A stretch of DNA of 36,098 nucleotides from Chlorobiota bacterium (GCA_030596395.1 JAUVKF010000034.1:1-36098), one strand, 5' to 3'. Counted from the first letter of the stretch, positions 22,266 to 31,385 are shown. The notes: generated from the sequence alone by a model not told the origin. Program-made: numbers and translations.

Positions 22266-24081
22266 ATGTTTTATCATTTGGGTGGAAGTGATCAAATACG
22301 ATTTTGGCTTTTGCTTTGCCAATAACAGCAGTCAGTTCATCAAAATTGGCTGCTTTTATTTTTTTCACCGACCTGAATTTCCACAATAGCTTTTGGGCAG
22401 TGTTGAAACCAACACCGGTAATCTCGGTTAACTCCGACTTCAGTGTGCCTTTGTCTCGTTTTTTCCTGTGGTGTGTAATTCCAAAACGATGGGCTTCGTC
22501 ACGCAATTGCTGAATGATTTTGAGTGATTCGGATTTTTTATCGATATACAGTGGAACAGGGTCATTAGGAAAATAGATTTCCTCAAGTTTTTTTGCTATT
22601 CCGATGATGGTAATTTTTCCGTACAGATCCAGTTTTATAAGGCTTTTAACTGCTGCTGATAACTGGCCTTTACCACCGTCAATTACAATCAATTGTGGTA
22701 ACGATTGTTTCTCATCCAGTAATCGTGTATACCTTCTCAATATAATTTCTTCCATCGAGGCATAATCATCGGGCCCCGTTACCGTTTTTATGTTGTAGTG
22801 GCGGTAAGCCTTTTTATTTGGTTTTGTATCTACAAACTGAACCATGGCTGCCACCGGATAATCTCCCTGGAAATTTGAATTGTCGAAGCACTCAATTATA
22901 GCCGGTATTTCTTTCATCCTGAGGTCATCTTTTAACTGGTTCAGGATGCGTTTCTTATGCCTGTCAGGATCAACCATGGATGCTTGCTTTGCACGCTCAA
23001 TCTGGTAATATTTTGCATTGCGTTCACTCAGGTTGAGCAACTGTTTTTTATCTCCCCGCTGCGGGACAGTAATCTTAACATCGGGTATTTCAATACCTGG
23101 ATCAAACGGCAGCAGTATTTCTTTTGCATTGCTTTCAAACCGTTGTCGGAAATCCATCAGGGCGAAAGCAAGCATTTCATTGTCGGTTTCCTCAAGTTTC
23201 TTCTTCATTTCAATGGTGTGTGCCTGTACAATAGCACCATTACTAATTTTCAAATAATTAACAAAAGCTACATCGCCTTCGCTGATCATCGAAAGCACAT
23301 CTACATTATCAATTTTGGGGTTAACAATTGTTGACTTGCTTTTGTACTTTTCCAGGATTTCAACCTTTTCTTTCAGCAGTTGTGCCTGTTCAAATTCCAT
23401 ATGATTCGCTGCCTGATTCATCAGCGATTTTAATTCGCTAATCACATTGGAAATGTTCCCCTTAATAATGTGTTTTATTTGCTGAATAGTAGCCATGTAA
23501 TCTTCCTCGGTTTGTTTCCCGATGCAAGGACCCAGGCAATTACCAATATGATATTCAAGACAAACCTTATAGTTTTTCTTTTGGATGACAGAAGGTTTAA
23601 GATTGAGCATGCAGTTTCGCAATGGATATAGTTGTTTAATGATATCCAGTAAGGTTTTCATCATCCTTACTGATGCATACGGCCCAAAGTAATCGGAATC
23701 ATCCTTCACCAGGTGCCTGGTCGGAAAAATTCTTGGAAAAGCTTCATTCTTAATACAAATCCACGGGAATGTCTTATCATCTTTGAGCTGAATATTGTAT
23801 TTCGGCTGGTACTTCTTAATCAGATTATTTTCAAGCAGTAGTGCATCGAGTTCAGTATTGGTTACAACAAATTCGATATTGTCAATTTTACTGATCAGTA
23901 ATCGTAATTTCCCCGACTGATGCGATTTGGTAAAATAACTGGCTACCCGCTTTTTCAGGTTTTTGGCTTTCCCCACATAGATCACCTTTCCTTCTTTACT
24001 GAAATACTGATATATACCCGGTTTTTGCGGGAGCGACCTGATCAGGTTTTGTAATTGCGTATTTGGATCGGTTTTACTCAA
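22264..24081 (-). CDS. uvrC: Excinuclease ABC subunit UvrC
   Basis: This 605-residue protein has normal length. The N-terminal GIY-YIG nuclease domain (PGIYQYF, KVIYVGKAKNLKKRV) makes the 3' incision. A UVR helix near 205-235 (MNQAANHMEFEQAQLLKEK) contacts UvrB. The C-terminal RNase H-like endonuclease (IIECFDNSNFQGDYPVAAMV, LIVIDGGKGQLSAA) makes the 5' incision, and a helix-hairpin-helix (EITGVGFNTAQKLLWKF) closes the protein. A cysteine cluster lies at about residues 157-186 (RNCMLN, KVCLEYHIGNCLGPC), matching the iron-sulfur-type Cys set known in UvrC. It works with UvrA/B in nucleotide excision repair. It is transcribed alone from a box at 24104. Confidence 0.97.
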   Translation of the reverse strand: MSKTDPNTQLQNLIRSLPQKPGIYQYFSKEGKVIYVGKAKNLKKRVASYFTKSHQSGKLRLLISKIDNIEFVVTNTELDALLLENNLIKKYQPKYNIQLKDDKTFPWICIKNEAFPRIFPTRHLVKDDSDYFGPYASVRMMKTLLDIIKQLYPLRNCMLNLKPSVIQKKNYKVCLEYHIGNCLGPCIGKQTEEDYMATIQQIKHIIKGNISNVISELKSLMNQAANHMEFEQAQLLKEKVEILEKYKSKSTIVNPKIDNVDVLSMISEGDVAFVNYLKISNGAIVQAHTIEMKKKLEETDNEMLAFALMDFRQRFESNAKEILLPFDPGIEIPDVKITVPQRGDKKQLLNLSERNAKYYQIERAKQASMVDPDRHKKRILNQLKDDLRMKEIPAIIECFDNSNFQGDYPVAAMVQFVDTKPNKKAYRHYNIKTVTGPDDYASMEEIILRRYTRLLDEKQSLPQLIVIDGGKGQLSAAVKSLIKLDLYGKITIIGIAKKLEEIYFPNDPVPLYIDKKSESLKIIQQLRDEAHRFGITHHRKKRDKGTLKSELTEITGVGFNTAQKLLWKFRSVKKIKAANFDELTAVIGKAKAKIVFDHFHPNDKT

Positions 24082-24103
24082 AATTCTTTATCAGCTGGAT
24101 CTA

Positions 24104-24111
24104 CAAAGTTA
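24104..24111 (-). promoter_or_regulatory. -7 box (TAACTTTG) for uvrC
   Basis: Minus-strand TAnnTTTG match 22 bp before the uvrC ATG. The nearest TTTTG is 24 bp upstream, slightly too far for the usual spacing. Confidence 0.4.
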
Positions 24112-24196
24112 GGAAAGGAAAAAGACTAACCTTAACAAAATATTGAATCAACAACTAAGCTAATTAATAATCAAACTATTACATATTTTGTTGCGC

Positions 24197-24272
24197 GGAG
24201 TAATGGAGTGTTGGAATGATGGAGATATCGTTTGATTGTTTCTATTTCAATACTCCAACCTTCCAGTACTCC
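24197..24272. repeat. Head-to-head octamer array between nhaC and uvrC
   Basis: Four octamers (GGAGTAAT, GGAGTGTT, GGAATGAT, GGAGATAT; 24197-24228), a 20-bp spacer, then three inverted octamers (AATACTCC, AACCTTCC, AGTACTCC; 24249-24272) whose reverse complements are GGAGTATT, GGAAGGTT and GGAGTACT. It fills the gap downstream of the nhaC stop; the two arms can fold back on each other imperfectly. Confidence 0.75.
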
Positions 24273-24300
24273 AATGATGATACTTCTTCTTGCTACCGCA

Positions 24301-26292
24301 CTAACCAGATACCCGATTCTTCTGATTTAAAAAATACGTTTCGCTTGGTTTGCCCAGAAAATGAATGACCAGGTAAATGCCAATAATTCCTGCCGGGAAA
24401 AGCAGCCAGGGTGATATACCATAAGCAGCCGGCAAACTTCCAAGGAAAATGGCAAAAAGCCCGGTTGTTAGTGCATAGGGCAATTGGGTACGGACATGCT
24501 CAATATGCGGACACGAACTGGCCAGTGAACTCAGAATTGTTGTATCGGAAATAGGCGAACAATGATCACCAAGGACAGAGCCCGTTAAGACTGCAGCTGT
24601 TAGGTTGTGGAAAATAGCCATTGAAGAGTCATAGTCCATCCCTGTTTGCTGGGTAACAAGCCAGCCGGCAGGCAGAATAAGTGGATACAATATCGCCATT
24701 GTACCCCAGGAACTACCCGTTGAAAAGGATACAAATGCTGCCATAATAAATGTGATTGATGGCAATAAGTAAGGGGAGACTGCTGCATCCAATAATAGAT
24801 TGCTCATAAAATCGGCAGTGTGCATATGCTTGGTAACCAGAGCCACCGACCAGGCCAGTGTCATAATCATTACAGCAGGTAACATAGATTTAAAACCACC
24901 AATGATTGCCTCCATTGAATCTTTTAAACTGATCAAACCCTGGCTGAGGGTCAGGGCAAGTGCAACAAACAAACTGCTGGTTGAGGCCCATAATAAAGAA
25001 GAATAGGAATCAGCATTTCCAATAGTGTCGGATAGTTTAGCGAAAAAAGTAAGCGCAGGATCATTCCAGGTATCCTGGTTCCATCCGGTATAAACAAGGC
25101 CGGTCATCGTTCCAACTATGATAACTAAAACCGGGATAATAGCATTGAACATTCTTGGTTTAGCGCCTTTTGCCTCAGTCATTTCTTCCATAAGATCAGC
25201 ATCAACTTCATCCTCTAATTTTCCAATGGGTGTCAGCTCGGCCCGGGCCCTTGCTTCGGCTTTTAGCATAGGTCCATAATCAACTCCTTTCCAAATCAGG
25301 AAAAGAATAAAAGCTAGGGTAAAAAAAGGATAAAACGAATAAGCCAGCGAGCCAAAAAACACGCCATAAGCTGATTCATCCAGGTTAAGGCTATTGATAC
25401 CATCTTGGATGTAACTTAATTCAGCTCCTATCCAGGTTGTAACAAAGGCAACCGAAGCTACGGGTGCAGCAGTTGAATCGATGATGTAACTGAGTTTTTC
25501 GCGGCTTATTCTTAATTTATCGGTTAATGGTCGCATGGTGTTACCAACCACCAGCGTATTGGCATAGTCGTCGAAAAAGATGAATATTCCCAGTAACCAG
25601 GTGATGAATGAACCTGACTTTGGCCCTTTTGCATATTTTGACAGGCCGTTTACCACACCTCTCATGCCGCCATTTTTAGAAATCAGGCCAACCGTGCCTG
25701 CTATGATCATCGAAAATAAAATAATTGAAAGGTGTCCGGGATCAGTTAAAGAGTTTAAAATATAGGTGTCGATGATGGCCAGGAAACCTTTGAAAATTGC
25801 TGAAATAAAACCTGCTCCCTGGTAAAAAAATATGATTGTCGTTCCAATCCAGATGCCACCAATCAAAGCGCTGTAAACTTCACGTAAAAACAAGGCAAAG
25901 AAAATAGCGATTAAGGGCGGCAATATTGACAACCAAAGTGGAATGGGGTTAACATCGTTCTGGTAGTCAATGTCTCCGATGCCAATGCTTAATGTTTCTT
26001 TTTCCGGAAAATCATAGTCCAGAATAATCTTGCCATGAATAACTTTTCTTTCCAGTTCATTGCCGTTTAAAGTTAAACTTACTTTCCGGCCTTCATATAT
26101 TTTGGCAATTTCCCTGTCGGTAATGACAATTGTAATCTCCTGAGAAAGCCCTTTAACAATAATGGGAGGTAAATTGATCTCAGTATTGTTTGATGACAGT
26201 TCCTGATCGCTTTGCGAAAAAGATGCAAAGTTTACAGCAAGCACAAAGAAGAAAATCAGAAGATGTCTCAAATTGATCTTTCTAAAAGGCAA
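24301..26292 (-). CDS. nhaC: NhaC-family Na+/H+ antiporter with added secreted N-terminal domain
   Basis: This 663-residue protein is longer than usual NhaC proteins (about 450-530). From about residue 118 it is a polytopic transporter with the family's conserved segments: SALIGGIWIGTTI, FIFFDDYANTLVVGNTMRPL, DSTAAPVASVAFVTTWIGAE, FSTGSSWGTMAILYPL and LGDHCSPISDTTILSS. The first about 115 residues are a signal-like hydrophobic stretch (HLLIFFFVLAVNFASFSQ) and a beta-rich domain (EITIVITDREIAK, KVSLTLNGNELE), presumably periplasmic. The start is TTG 26292; TTG 26271 is an alternative and no ATG is near. It follows rsmA by 36 bp, so it may end the serS operon. It probably exports Na+ for H+; substrate variation in the family is possible. 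Confidence 0.88.
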   Translation of the reverse strand: MPFRKINLRHLLIFFFVLAVNFASFSQSDQELSSNNTEINLPPIIVKGLSQEITIVITDREIAKIYEGRKVSLTLNGNELERKVIHGKIILDYDFPEKETLSIGIGDIDYQNDVNPIPLWLSILPPLIAIFFALFLREVYSALIGGIWIGTTIIFFYQGAGFISAIFKGFLAIIDTYILNSLTDPGHLSIILFSMIIAGTVGLISKNGGMRGVVNGLSKYAKGPKSGSFITWLLGIFIFFDDYANTLVVGNTMRPLTDKLRISREKLSYIIDSTAAPVASVAFVTTWIGAELSYIQDGINSLNLDESAYGVFFGSLAYSFYPFFTLAFILFLIWKGVDYGPMLKAEARARAELTPIGKLEDEVDADLMEEMTEAKGAKPRMFNAIIPVLVIIVGTMTGLVYTGWNQDTWNDPALTFFAKLSDTIGNADSYSSLLWASTSSLFVALALTLSQGLISLKDSMEAIIGGFKSMLPAVMIMTLAWSVALVTKHMHTADFMSNLLLDAAVSPYLLPSITFIMAAFVSFSTGSSWGTMAILYPLILPAGWLVTQQTGMDYDSSMAIFHNLTAAVLTGSVLGDHCSPISDTTILSSLASSCPHIEHVRTQLPYALTTGLFAIFLGSLPAAYGISPWLLFPAGIIGIYLVIHFLGKPSETYFLNQKNRVSG

Positions 26293-26328
26293 CGTAAAAT
26301 TTTGAGGTGAAAATACTAAAAATGATGT

Positions 26329-27093
26329 TTAAGCTTCGGATAATTGTTTTGTTAGTTCGGCAAACTGAAATTTATCAAGTTGTTCGGCACGTTTGTCTAA
26401 GTAGCTGATTTTGGATATGTCTTTTGGCAGAAGTGGTTTCAGCGCATTCTTTAATGTCTTTCTTCGATGATTAAATCCGGTTTTTACAACCCTGAAAAAC
26501 ATTTTCTCGTCACAATCAATTTGTCTCGCTTTTATCCTGCTCAGCTTAATAACTGCTGACTTAACTTTTGGAGGGGGAACAAACACATTTTCGTTTACTG
26601 TAAAGCAGTATTCGATATCATACCACGATTGTAACAAAACACTCAGGATACCATATGTTTTATTGCCTGGCGGCGATGCTATCCGCTCGGCTACCTCCTT
26701 TTGTATCATGCAAACAACCTCATTCACTAGGTTTTTATTCTCAAGGACTTTAAAAAAAATCTGGCTTGAAATATTGTAAGGAAAATTGCCGATTAGTGCA
26801 AATGGATCGGGGAAGAGTTTTGTAAGATCGGTTTTTAAAAAGTCGGACTGAATAATCTCAATCCGGGTATCATCAAAGTTGTCATTTAAAAATTCAACCG
26901 ATTCCTCGTCAATCTCAACCAGCATAAGCTGATTTGTTTTTTCATTTTCAAGCAAAAACTTCGTCAACATCCCTGTCCCAGGACCTAATTCGCAAACAAT
27001 TTTTTGATCGTCACTTAGTAGTCCGGCAATTTTCCGGGCAATGTTCGGATCGCTTAAAAAATGCTGTCCAAGATGTTTTTTTGGTCTGACCAT
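26329..27093 (-). CDS. rsmA: 16S rRNA (adenine1518/1519-N6)-dimethyltransferase
   Basis: This 254-residue protein has KsgA length. The N-terminus VRPKKHLGQHFLSDPNIARKI is the family's conserved opening. The SAM-binding motif is CELGPGTGMLTKFLL (about 38-52), and the catalytic motif IV appears as NFPYNISSQIFFK (about 103-115; NLPY in E. coli). The C-terminal VPPPKVKSAVIKL segment is also typical. It dimethylates two adjacent adenines at the 3' end of 16S rRNA during 30S maturation. It lies 21 bp after the TPR gene and 36 bp before nhaC in a minus-strand operon. Confidence 0.97.
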   Translation of the reverse strand: MVRPKKHLGQHFLSDPNIARKIAGLLSDDQKIVCELGPGTGMLTKFLLENEKTNQLMLVEIDEESVEFLNDNFDDTRIEIIQSDFLKTDLTKLFPDPFALIGNFPYNISSQIFFKVLENKNLVNEVVCMIQKEVAERIASPPGNKTYGILSVLLQSWYDIEYCFTVNENVFVPPPKVKSAVIKLSRIKARQIDCDEKMFFRVVKTGFNHRRKTLKNALKPLLPKDISKISYLDKRAEQLDKFQFAELTKQLSEA

Positions 27094-27114
27094 AAATAAT
27101 TCGGGTAAATCTAA

Positions 27115-29052
27115 TTAAGGATTATCTGAGTTCATAGGGCTAAGGTCATTTAAAATATCTTCCTCAAATCCCGATTCTTTTCTTAACTCCCTGTATTTCT
27201 TGCGCGATTCCCCGGCATAAATACTTTCAGGATAATCTTTCATCAGGGTCATATATAGCTCAAGGGCAATATCAGGATTTTGAAGATGCAATCGATTCAA
27301 CTCAGCTTGTTTGTAAATGGCATTATCTGCTTTAATGCTTTCGGGATAATATTTTGCCAGGTAATTGTACAACGAATCGGCTTTTGAATAATTCTGCACA
27401 TCTTCCATCAGCCCTGCTTTTTTGTAAACCATATACTCGTAACTGTACAATCCGGTTGACTGGCCCTCAATTTTCGTAAGCCAGATAAAAGCAGAGTCAA
27501 AATTGCCCTGGTAGGCATAAAGATCGGATTTGCTAAAAAGCCTTAGCGTGAAGCCCAGCGTATCTTCTTCGAGCATGTTTTTAATAAAAAGCGATAACTC
27601 AAGTGCGTCATTGGCAATGAGTTTCGAAGTTGCTGATTTAAGAATATCGAGTTTGGTTTTGGCCCAGGTATATTCACCGATGAAATAATAAAGCTGAGCA
27701 TTTCTGAATTTGGCTTCATGGCCGATGGGTTCATTTTTCATGTCGGCCTCAATTTGAGAATAAAGCAGTGTGGCATCCCAAACTTTATTTTTGTAAAGTA
27801 AAATATCAGCTAGTTCTAATTTCAACCATGATTTTGAAACAGGAGTAATAGAGGGTGTTTCAATAGCTTGTTCTAGCAAGGTGACAGATTCGTCATATTT
27901 TTCCAGCTTAAATGCTATGATATGTGCTAAATGCCCTGCGATTTCAATTGTGCCTGGATTAAGGCCAAGCTCTTCCAACGCTTTAACACCTGTTTTTTCT
28001 ATGCTCTTGTATTGTTTAACGGTAGTTTCCTGATTTCCTTCAGCTTCTTTTACAATAGCTACAAAGTATCCGGTATAGGCATCGAGATAAAATGGGGAGT
28101 TTTCCTTTTTGTCTTTGATGTATCCGTAAGCTTTTGATGCGAGCACATATTGTTTGTTGGATAAAGCCACGTCTGCCACTTCCAGCATAACTTCTTCCTG
28201 GTCGTGAAAGCGCATATCAATAGCCCTGGCCTGGCGAAAAGCCATTTCAAAATCTTTGGTTTGCATGGCATGCCAGAGCAGCATCTCCGAGTAAACCAAA
28301 ACATCAGGGTTACGCTGCGCTTTTTCGAGTAGTTTCTTTTTCAATATTCCACTCAAATTGTCATCAATATCCCGTTTGATGATTATCTGCATTTTGTTCT
28401 TTACAATCTGGGTTTCCTCGGGTTGTGTCCTCAGATGCTCCAGGTAAATATCAAACATTTTTTCATAATTCCCGGTATATTGGTAAGCCGTCGCCAGTTC
28501 AATATCGTAATTGTAATTGTTGTCGGGCATCGCCCTTGCAGTTTCATATACAAGCAAAGCCTCTTCATAATATCCTTTTCCCTGCAGGGCAGATGCAATT
28601 TGTTTGACCAGGCTCTTGTTTTGCGGAAAATTATCAATCAAATCGTTGATGATCTTTCTAGATTTTTTTTCATTTCCCATTAAACCAAGCACATAAGCCT
28701 GGTCAACTTCGAGGCGGAAGTTTGCCGATTTTGTTTTTTTATGTTTCTTGATCAGTCTTTCCGCTTCTTTATAATCGTTAAGATAGATCAGGCAATTCAG
28801 GTAGTAATTATAATAATACTGACGCGGGCTCTGGTCATAAAGATCCTTATAGATTACTGCCGCTTTTTCGTATTCTTTCTTTGTGTAATAATTAATTGCC
28901 AGTCGTTCTTTTGAGGCTTTTATATTTTGATTCCGGGGCGGCTTCTTTAACATAACAGGCGGATCGGTTTGTGCAATCAATTCTGTTGGATTGATGCAAA
29001 ACACTCCTGTTAGAATAATCATAAAGGATAATATGACTTTACTTAAATTCAT
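27115..29052 (-). CDS. Tetratricopeptide-repeat protein, exported
   Basis: This 645-residue protein has an N-terminal signal peptide (VILSFMIILTGVFCINPTELIAQ). The rest is helical and made of TPR-like units, for example ERLAINYYTKKEYEKAAVIYKD... near 50-75, EEALLVYETARAMPDN, YDESVTLLEQAIETP and the final PDIALELYMTLMKDYPES. This is a scaffold architecture, probably periplasmic. The start overlaps the preceding lipoprotein gene by 14 bp, and rsmA follows 21 bp later, so it is translated from the serS operon. The partner it assembles is unknown. The tight coupling with the small lipoprotein suggests they act together at the envelope. Confidence 0.85.
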   Translation of the reverse strand: MNLSKVILSFMIILTGVFCINPTELIAQTDPPVMLKKPPRNQNIKASKERLAINYYTKKEYEKAAVIYKDLYDQSPRQYYYNYYLNCLIYLNDYKEAERLIKKHKKTKSANFRLEVDQAYVLGLMGNEKKSRKIINDLIDNFPQNKSLVKQIASALQGKGYYEEALLVYETARAMPDNNYNYDIELATAYQYTGNYEKMFDIYLEHLRTQPEETQIVKNKMQIIIKRDIDDNLSGILKKKLLEKAQRNPDVLVYSEMLLWHAMQTKDFEMAFRQARAIDMRFHDQEEVMLEVADVALSNKQYVLASKAYGYIKDKKENSPFYLDAYTGYFVAIVKEAEGNQETTVKQYKSIEKTGVKALEELGLNPGTIEIAGHLAHIIAFKLEKYDESVTLLEQAIETPSITPVSKSWLKLELADILLYKNKVWDATLLYSQIEADMKNEPIGHEAKFRNAQLYYFIGEYTWAKTKLDILKSATSKLIANDALELSLFIKNMLEEDTLGFTLRLFSKSDLYAYQGNFDSAFIWLTKIEGQSTGLYSYEYMVYKKAGLMEDVQNYSKADSLYNYLAKYYPESIKADNAIYKQAELNRLHLQNPDIALELYMTLMKDYPESIYAGESRKKYRELRKESGFEEDILNDLSPMNSDNP

Positions 29053-29581
29053 TTTCCAGTTCTAGGCTGTCAGTCAATTTGTTTAGTTCTGTATTTAACG
29101 TAAGATAATTTGCTGAATTGGATTTAACCAGGTTGCTATAATAATCCATTTTTAGTTTAATCACACGAACCGATTGTTGTTCCTGATCAAAATACATAAA
29201 AGCAATCTCCTCACTTAATTGGTTGTTTTCAATGTCGTATCGTAGGTCAGCAAGCTGCGACCGTGTGTAACTTAATTCAATTTTTAAAGCCGGGCTTGCT
29301 TTTAAGTAATCTTCAAATGCATTTTTGATGATCCTGTATGATGTAACGGGTTTCACAATGTCGATATTGTCAAAAGGCTTTAGCAACTCAATTTGTTCTT
29401 CAGTTATCGCCAGTTGACTGCGAATCATTGCAGTATCAATGCTGTTGTAGTTTGATGCGCTTTTCTCAAGGTTAATAATGAGGCTGTCAATTCGGGATAA
29501 ATACGTTTTTGTATCCGGCTTGTTCTGGCAGGAAAAAAGTAAAAGTGCTATAGTAATAATCAGTAAGGGAAAAAGCCTCAT
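29039..29581 (-). CDS. Small helical lipoprotein
   Basis: This 180-residue protein has a signal peptide and lipobox LFSC (Cys18). After it the protein is predicted almost entirely helical or coiled-coil, with heptad-like Leu/Ile spacing (YLSRIDSLIINLEKSASNYN, MIRSQLAITEEQIELLKPF, SYTRSQLADLRYDIENNQL). No enzymatic motif is seen. It overlaps serS by 4 bp (ATGA) and the TPR gene by 14 bp, so it is translationally coupled to both. A role as a membrane-anchored partner of the TPR protein is an inference from the context. Confidence 0.8.
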   Translation of the reverse strand: MRLFPLLIITIALLLFSCQNKPDTKTYLSRIDSLIINLEKSASNYNSIDTAMIRSQLAITEEQIELLKPFDNIDIVKPVTSYRIIKNAFEDYLKASPALKIELSYTRSQLADLRYDIENNQLSEEIAFMYFDQEQQSVRVIKLKMDYYSNLVKSNSANYLTLNTELNKLTDSLELENEFK

Positions 29582-30855
29582 TCACAGTCAATTTGATTAA
29601 AACCTGTATATGTTTTCAGAACCTCAGGGATTGAAATCCCATTTTCATGCTGGTTATTTTCGAGTAAGGCTGCTACAATGCGGGGCAAAGCAAGTGCGCT
29701 TCCGTTTAGCGTGTGGGCAAGCTGTGTTTTGCTAACCTCATCCCTGAACCTGAGCTTCATGCGGTTCGCCTGGAAGTTTTCAAAATTAGAAACCGAACTT
29801 ACTTCAAGCCAGCGTTTTTGTGCTGCCGAATAAACTTCAAAATCGTAGGTGAGGGCAGCGGTAAAACTCAGGTCCCCACCACAAAGCTTAACAATCCTGA
29901 ATGGAAGTTTTAATTTTCGCAACAAACCGGCAACATAATCCTTCATTTCTTCCAGTATTTGATACGAATGATCAGGGTGTGCGATCTGCACAATTTCAAC
30001 TTTGTCAAACTGGTGCAGCCTGTTCAATCCACGTACATCTTTTCCGTACGATCCGGCTTCCCGCCTGAAACAATTGGAATAAGCAACATTTTTTATTGGA
30101 AGATCCTTTACGTTCAAAATGTTGTTTCGATAAATATTTGTGATGGGTACCTCGGCTGTAGGGATCAAAAACAAATTATCTTCACCAACTACGTACATCT
30201 GCCCTTCCTTATCAGGAAGCTGGCCTGTACCATAACCCGAATCTTCATTGATCAGTAAAGGTGGTTGGTATTCCAGGTATCCTGCTTCAAGCGCTTCATC
30301 AAGGAAAAAGTTGATTAAGGCACGCTGTAATCTTGCACCTTTTCCCCGGTAAAATGGAAACCCTGCACCGGTAACCTTGCTTCCAAGGTCGAAATCAATG
30401 ATCTTATACTTAGTTGCCAGGTCCCAATGTGGAAGTGAACCGTCAGGCATTTCTGGCAATTCACCCTCTTTATGCATTAATTCATTGTCAGTTTCTGTTA
30501 TACCTTTCGGGACGGATTGATGTGGAACATTGGGTATCTCGATCAGTTTGCTATTCAGCGAATTGATAGTCTCATTCAGTTGAGATTCAAGTTCTTTTGC
30601 TGTTTTTTTTAATTCGCCTGATTCCTGTTTTATTTTTTCAGCTGCAGCACGATCGCCGGCTTTAAAAAGATAGCCTATTTCCTTTGCCAGTTGGTTTGAT
30701 TTTGCCAGCAAATCATCAAGTTGTTTTTGTGTGCTTCTTCTCAGCTCATCCAGTTCGATTACACTGTTGATCAATTCTGTTGCATCGAAGTTTTTAATGG
30801 CAAGTTTCTCGATCACCATTTCTTTATTTTCTCTGATAAAAGATAATTGCAGCAT
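29578..30855 (-). CDS. serS: Seryl-tRNA synthetase
   Basis: This 425-residue protein has normal class II SerRS length. It begins MLQLSFIRENKEMVIEKLAIKN, followed by the long antiparallel coiled-coil tRNA-binding arm (about 30-100). The catalytic core shows motif 2 (NCFRREAGSYGKDVRGLNRL, then HQFDKVEI) and motif 3 (LNGSALALPRIVAALLENNQ). The TAEVPI loop that recognises serine is also present. It charges tRNA-Ser. It is the first gene of the run serS, lipoprotein, TPR, rsmA, nhaC, with a 4-bp overlap to the next gene. Confidence 0.97.
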   Translation of the reverse strand: MLQLSFIRENKEMVIEKLAIKNFDATELINSVIELDELRRSTQKQLDDLLAKSNQLAKEIGYLFKAGDRAAAEKIKQESGELKKTAKELESQLNETINSLNSKLIEIPNVPHQSVPKGITETDNELMHKEGELPEMPDGSLPHWDLATKYKIIDFDLGSKVTGAGFPFYRGKGARLQRALINFFLDEALEAGYLEYQPPLLINEDSGYGTGQLPDKEGQMYVVGEDNLFLIPTAEVPITNIYRNNILNVKDLPIKNVAYSNCFRREAGSYGKDVRGLNRLHQFDKVEIVQIAHPDHSYQILEEMKDYVAGLLRKLKLPFRIVKLCGGDLSFTAALTYDFEVYSAAQKRWLEVSSVSNFENFQANRMKLRFRDEVSKTQLAHTLNGSALALPRIVAALLENNQHENGISIPEVLKTYTGFNQIDCE

Positions 30856-30872
30856 GAAAAATAAAATTTGTG

Positions 30873-30880
30873 CAAATCTA
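30873..30880 (-). promoter_or_regulatory. -7 box (TAGATTTG) for the serS operon
   Basis: Minus-strand TAnnTTTG match 17 bp before the serS ATG; the -33 region is not clear. The remaining gap to rpmA contains TCCCGAT/ATCGGGA (7 bp inverted, about 30944-30973) and no gene. Confidence 0.45.
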
Positions 30881-31041
30881 CTTTAATTCAATGAGACTAA
30901 AACTTTATAAACGGAGTGCAATAAAGTTTATAAGTCGAATTGATCCCGATTGCAAAGCAAATTAGGATCGGGAACAATTTTACTATTTATCTTTGGTGAG
31001 TAATCTCATTAATAAACACGTATTGTTTTGTCAGTCAATGA

Positions 31042-31077
31042 AAACAAAAAACCCGGTCTGAATGATCAAACCGGGTT
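31042..31077 (-). terminator. Rho-independent terminator of rplU-rpmA
   Basis: On the minus strand AACCCGGT and ACCGGGTT (31070-31077 and 31050-31057) form an 8-bp stem with a 12-nt loop followed by a T-rich tract (TTTTTTGTTTT class). It lies 23 bp after the rpmA stop. Confidence 0.85.
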
Positions 31078-31099
31078 CCATTGTTCATGAGTTTCTTTA

Positions 31100-31366
31100 T
31101 TACTTCGCTTCGTCAACCGCAATTACGCTGACATAAGATTTGTTGTTTCTTCTTTTTCTGAACTCAACAGTTCCATCTAAAAGTGCAAAAAGTGTATGGT
31201 CTTTTCCCATACCAACATTTAAACCCGGGTGATGTGTGGTTCCGCGCTGACGAACAATAATGTTGCCTGCTATTACATTCTGACCACCATATAATTTTAC
31301 ACCCAGTCGTTTGCTTGCCGATTCGCGTCCGTTATGGGAGCTACCCATTCCTTTTTTATGAGCCAT
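31100..31366 (-). CDS. rpmA: 50S ribosomal protein L27
   Basis: This 88-residue protein has the full L27 signature: [20 protein letters not shown], then [28 protein letters not shown], and a basic [13 protein letters not shown] end. The N-terminus lies at the peptidyl-transferase centre, and there is no cleavable extension of the Firmicutes type. It is encoded 19 bp after rplU, the normal bacterial order. Confidence 0.98.
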   Translation of the reverse strand: MAHKKGMGSSHNGRESASKRLGVKLYGGQNVIAGNIIVRQRGTTHHPGLNVGMGKDHTLFALLDGTVEFRKRRNNKSYVSVIAVDEAK

Positions 31367-31385
31367 ATCTTTTTAGTTTTCCGGG

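Noticed and set aside
30988-30995. Plus-strand TATCTTTG box between serS and rpmA, possible small RNA promoter
   Set aside because: No -33 partner, and the hairpin at 31050-31077 has a T tract only on the minus strand, so no plus-strand transcript end is supported.
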